Part shown: piece after piece, positions 24,105 through 25,138 of the stretch
Layout: every line of letters starts with the position of its first letter
How positions within the stretch are numbered: position 1 is the stretch's first letter
From: Mycolicibacterium porcinum
GTDB lineage: Bacteria; Actinomycetota; Actinomycetes; Mycobacteriales; Mycobacteriaceae
DNA length: 25,138 nt
Reading direction: 5' to 3'
Assembly: GCA_001942045.1 (NCBI GenBank)
Contig: MSTD01000020.1
Coordinates: 75,287 to 100,424, forward strand
Position numbers and translations under genes: made by a program
The notes under the pieces: generated by a model
Told to the model about the DNA's origin: nothing
The model's database searches: none
Seen by the model: the letters and a program-made list of their open reading frames with translations, nothing else

Positions 24105-25138
24105 CTAGCGAGACGGGCGGTCGCGCCGCGCCATCTCGGCCAGCATCGCGTTGTAGGCCGCCAGGTCGGCGTCGTCGTCACGATCGGCGGCCCGGTCCAG
24201 CCGCTTCGCGGTGCGCTGGTCACTGCGCCGCCACTGGATCAACAGCGCCAGCATCACGATCACCAGCGGGACCTCTCCGGCCGCCCAGGCGATGGCACCG
24301 CCGAGGTGTTGATCCCCGATCAGGTCGGTGTGCCACGGCAGCTGCAACGACCGGTAGAAGCTCTCGCCGAGCACGTTCTGCATGCCCATCATCACCACGC
24401 CGAAGAACGCATGCAGTGGCAACGAGGCGAACACCATCCCGATCTTGACCAGGTGCGGAACGGGCCTCGGGGTCGGGTCCACGCCGATGACCACCCAGTA
24501 GAACAGGTAGCCCGAGAGCAGGAAGTGCACGTTCATCAGGATGTGCGCGGCGTGGTTGCTGACCGCGGCGTCGAAGATGCCTCCGAAGTACAGGCCGTAG
24601 AACCCGGCCACGAACAGCACGGTCGCAATGATCGGGTGGGTCAGGAACTGCGAGACCTTGGAGTGCAGCGCCGCCAGCAGCCATTCCCTCGGGCCCGGCG
24701 GCGATCCGCGGCCCGCGGTGGGCAGCGCCCGCAGGGCCAGCGTCACCGGGGCGCCCAGCACCAGGAGCACCGGCACCAGCATGGACAGCAGCATGTGGGC
24801 GATCATGTGCATGCTGAACATCGCGGGCATGTAGCGGCCGAGCCCCGACGAGGTGGTGAACAGCAGGACCGCACAACCCAGCAGCCAGGCGACCGTGCGT
24901 CCCACGGGCCAGGCGTCGCCGCGGTGGCGCAGCCGGTACACAGCGGCCAGGTAGACCACCGCACCGACGATCGCCGCGGTCCCGAACAGCAGGTCGAACC
25001 GCCAGTCGAACAACACCCGCGCGACCGTCGGGGGCCCGGCGAAGTCGTAGCCGATGGCGACCTCGGTGGCGCTGGGGATCCTCGGCTCGGGCGGCGGTGG
25101 GGTGCGTCCGAGCCCGACGGCGATGCCGAACGTTACGC
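24105..25138 (-). CDS. CopD-CtaG type membrane protein, cytochrome c oxidase assembly (partial, N-terminus beyond window)
   Basis: Only the C-terminal 344 residues are visible, because the frame stays open to the window edge; an internal GTG at 25016 is not the true start. The visible part begins with a periplasmic-type linker (GIAVGLGRTPPPPEPRIPSATEVAIGYD). It continues into the caa3-type CtaG domain, with about seven hydrophobic helices, the His-rich helix MFSMHMIAHMLLSM, NHAAHILMNVHFLLSGYLFYW, and PLHAFFGVVMMGMQNV. These His/Met residues are the expected copper ligands. CtaG-type proteins deliver copper to cytochrome oxidase. The upstream linker is typical of CopD-CtaG fusions such as M. 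tuberculosis Rv0102, so a copper-import CopD half probably lies outside the window. The C-terminus is charged and cytoplasmic. It precedes the ssb-like gene by 156 bp with no gene between. Confidence 0.85.
   Translation of the reverse strand, partial: VTFGIAVGLGRTPPPPEPRIPSATEVAIGYDFAGPPTVARVLFDWRFDLLFGTAAIVGAVVYLAAVYRLRHRGDAWPVGRTVAWLLGCAVLLFTTSSGLGRYMPAMFSMHMIAHMLLSMLVPVLLVLGAPVTLALRALPTAGRGSPPGPREWLLAALHSKVSQFLTHPIIATVLFVAGFYGLYFGGIFDAAVSNHAAHILMNVHFLLSGYLFYWVVIGVDPTPRPVPHLVKIGMVFASLPLHAFFGVVMMGMQNVLGESFYRSLQLPWHTDLIGDQHLGGAIAWAAGEVPLVIVMLALLIQWRRSDQRTAKRLDRAADRDDDADLAAYNAMLAEMARRDRPSR

Overview
This is a 25.1-kb, GC-rich chromosomal stretch from a mycobacterium, most likely a fast-growing Mycolicibacterium-type species. 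The evidence is the gene order. Read right to left it carries ssb-like, ettA, the giant NAD-glutamate dehydrogenase gene, a thioesterase, an Rv2474c homologue, aglA, glbO, an HNH gene, a DUF5130 gene, pepN, a mycothiol-linked DsbA-like gene, rpiB and a Nei-type glycosylase gene. From memory this matches M. tuberculosis Rv2464c-Rv2478c, and many proteins are near-identical in key segments to the M. tuberculosis forms as I recall them. No rRNA, tRNA, IS element, prophage or CRISPR array is visible.

Layout. 1-2813 (minus): a CPA1-type Na+/H+ antiporter cut by the window edge, then nei1 and rpiB, closely spaced. 2835-7138 is an accessory block that I do not recall between rpiB and the DsbA-like gene in M. 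tuberculosis. It holds a TetR regulator divergent from an aldo/keto reductase across two near-identical palindromes, and a three-gene minus-strand operon in which each stop codon overlaps the next start (ATGA): NCS1 nucleobase permease, yeast-type cytosine deaminase, IPNS-like Fe(II)/2OG oxygenase. 7205-7822 (minus): DsbA-family reductase behind a SigH-like promoter. 8105-8509: secreted DUF732 protein. 8548-11139: pepN. 11151-11651: a small HNH gene bracketed by two inverted copies of a roughly 67-bp palindromic repeat.

11670-13064 (minus): DUF5130 gene, ctaJ-like cytochrome oxidase subunit gene and a second HNH gene. 13209-15162 (plus): glbO and aglA, 1 bp apart. 15173-21615 (minus): gdh, thioesterase and Rv2474c homologue joined by 4-bp overlaps, then an Imm-5-like gene. 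21715-23948 (minus): ettA and an ssb paralogue separated by a 110-bp spacer with a strong inverted repeat. 24105-25138 (minus): the CtaG part of a CopD-CtaG membrane protein, cut by the window edge.

How the genes work together. Most of the window is conserved housekeeping: DNA repair, pentose phosphate pathway, redox homeostasis, peptide turnover, glutamate catabolism, translation factor, oxidase subunit and assembly. The most interesting accessory system is the permease-deaminase-oxygenase operon. Its parts could form a bacterial analogue of fungal pyrimidine-base salvage: import a cytosine-type base, deaminate it, then oxidise the product. The substrate assignment is inference. The TetR/reductase pair has an unusually symmetric divergent control region. 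The flanked HNH gene looks like a small inserted unit.
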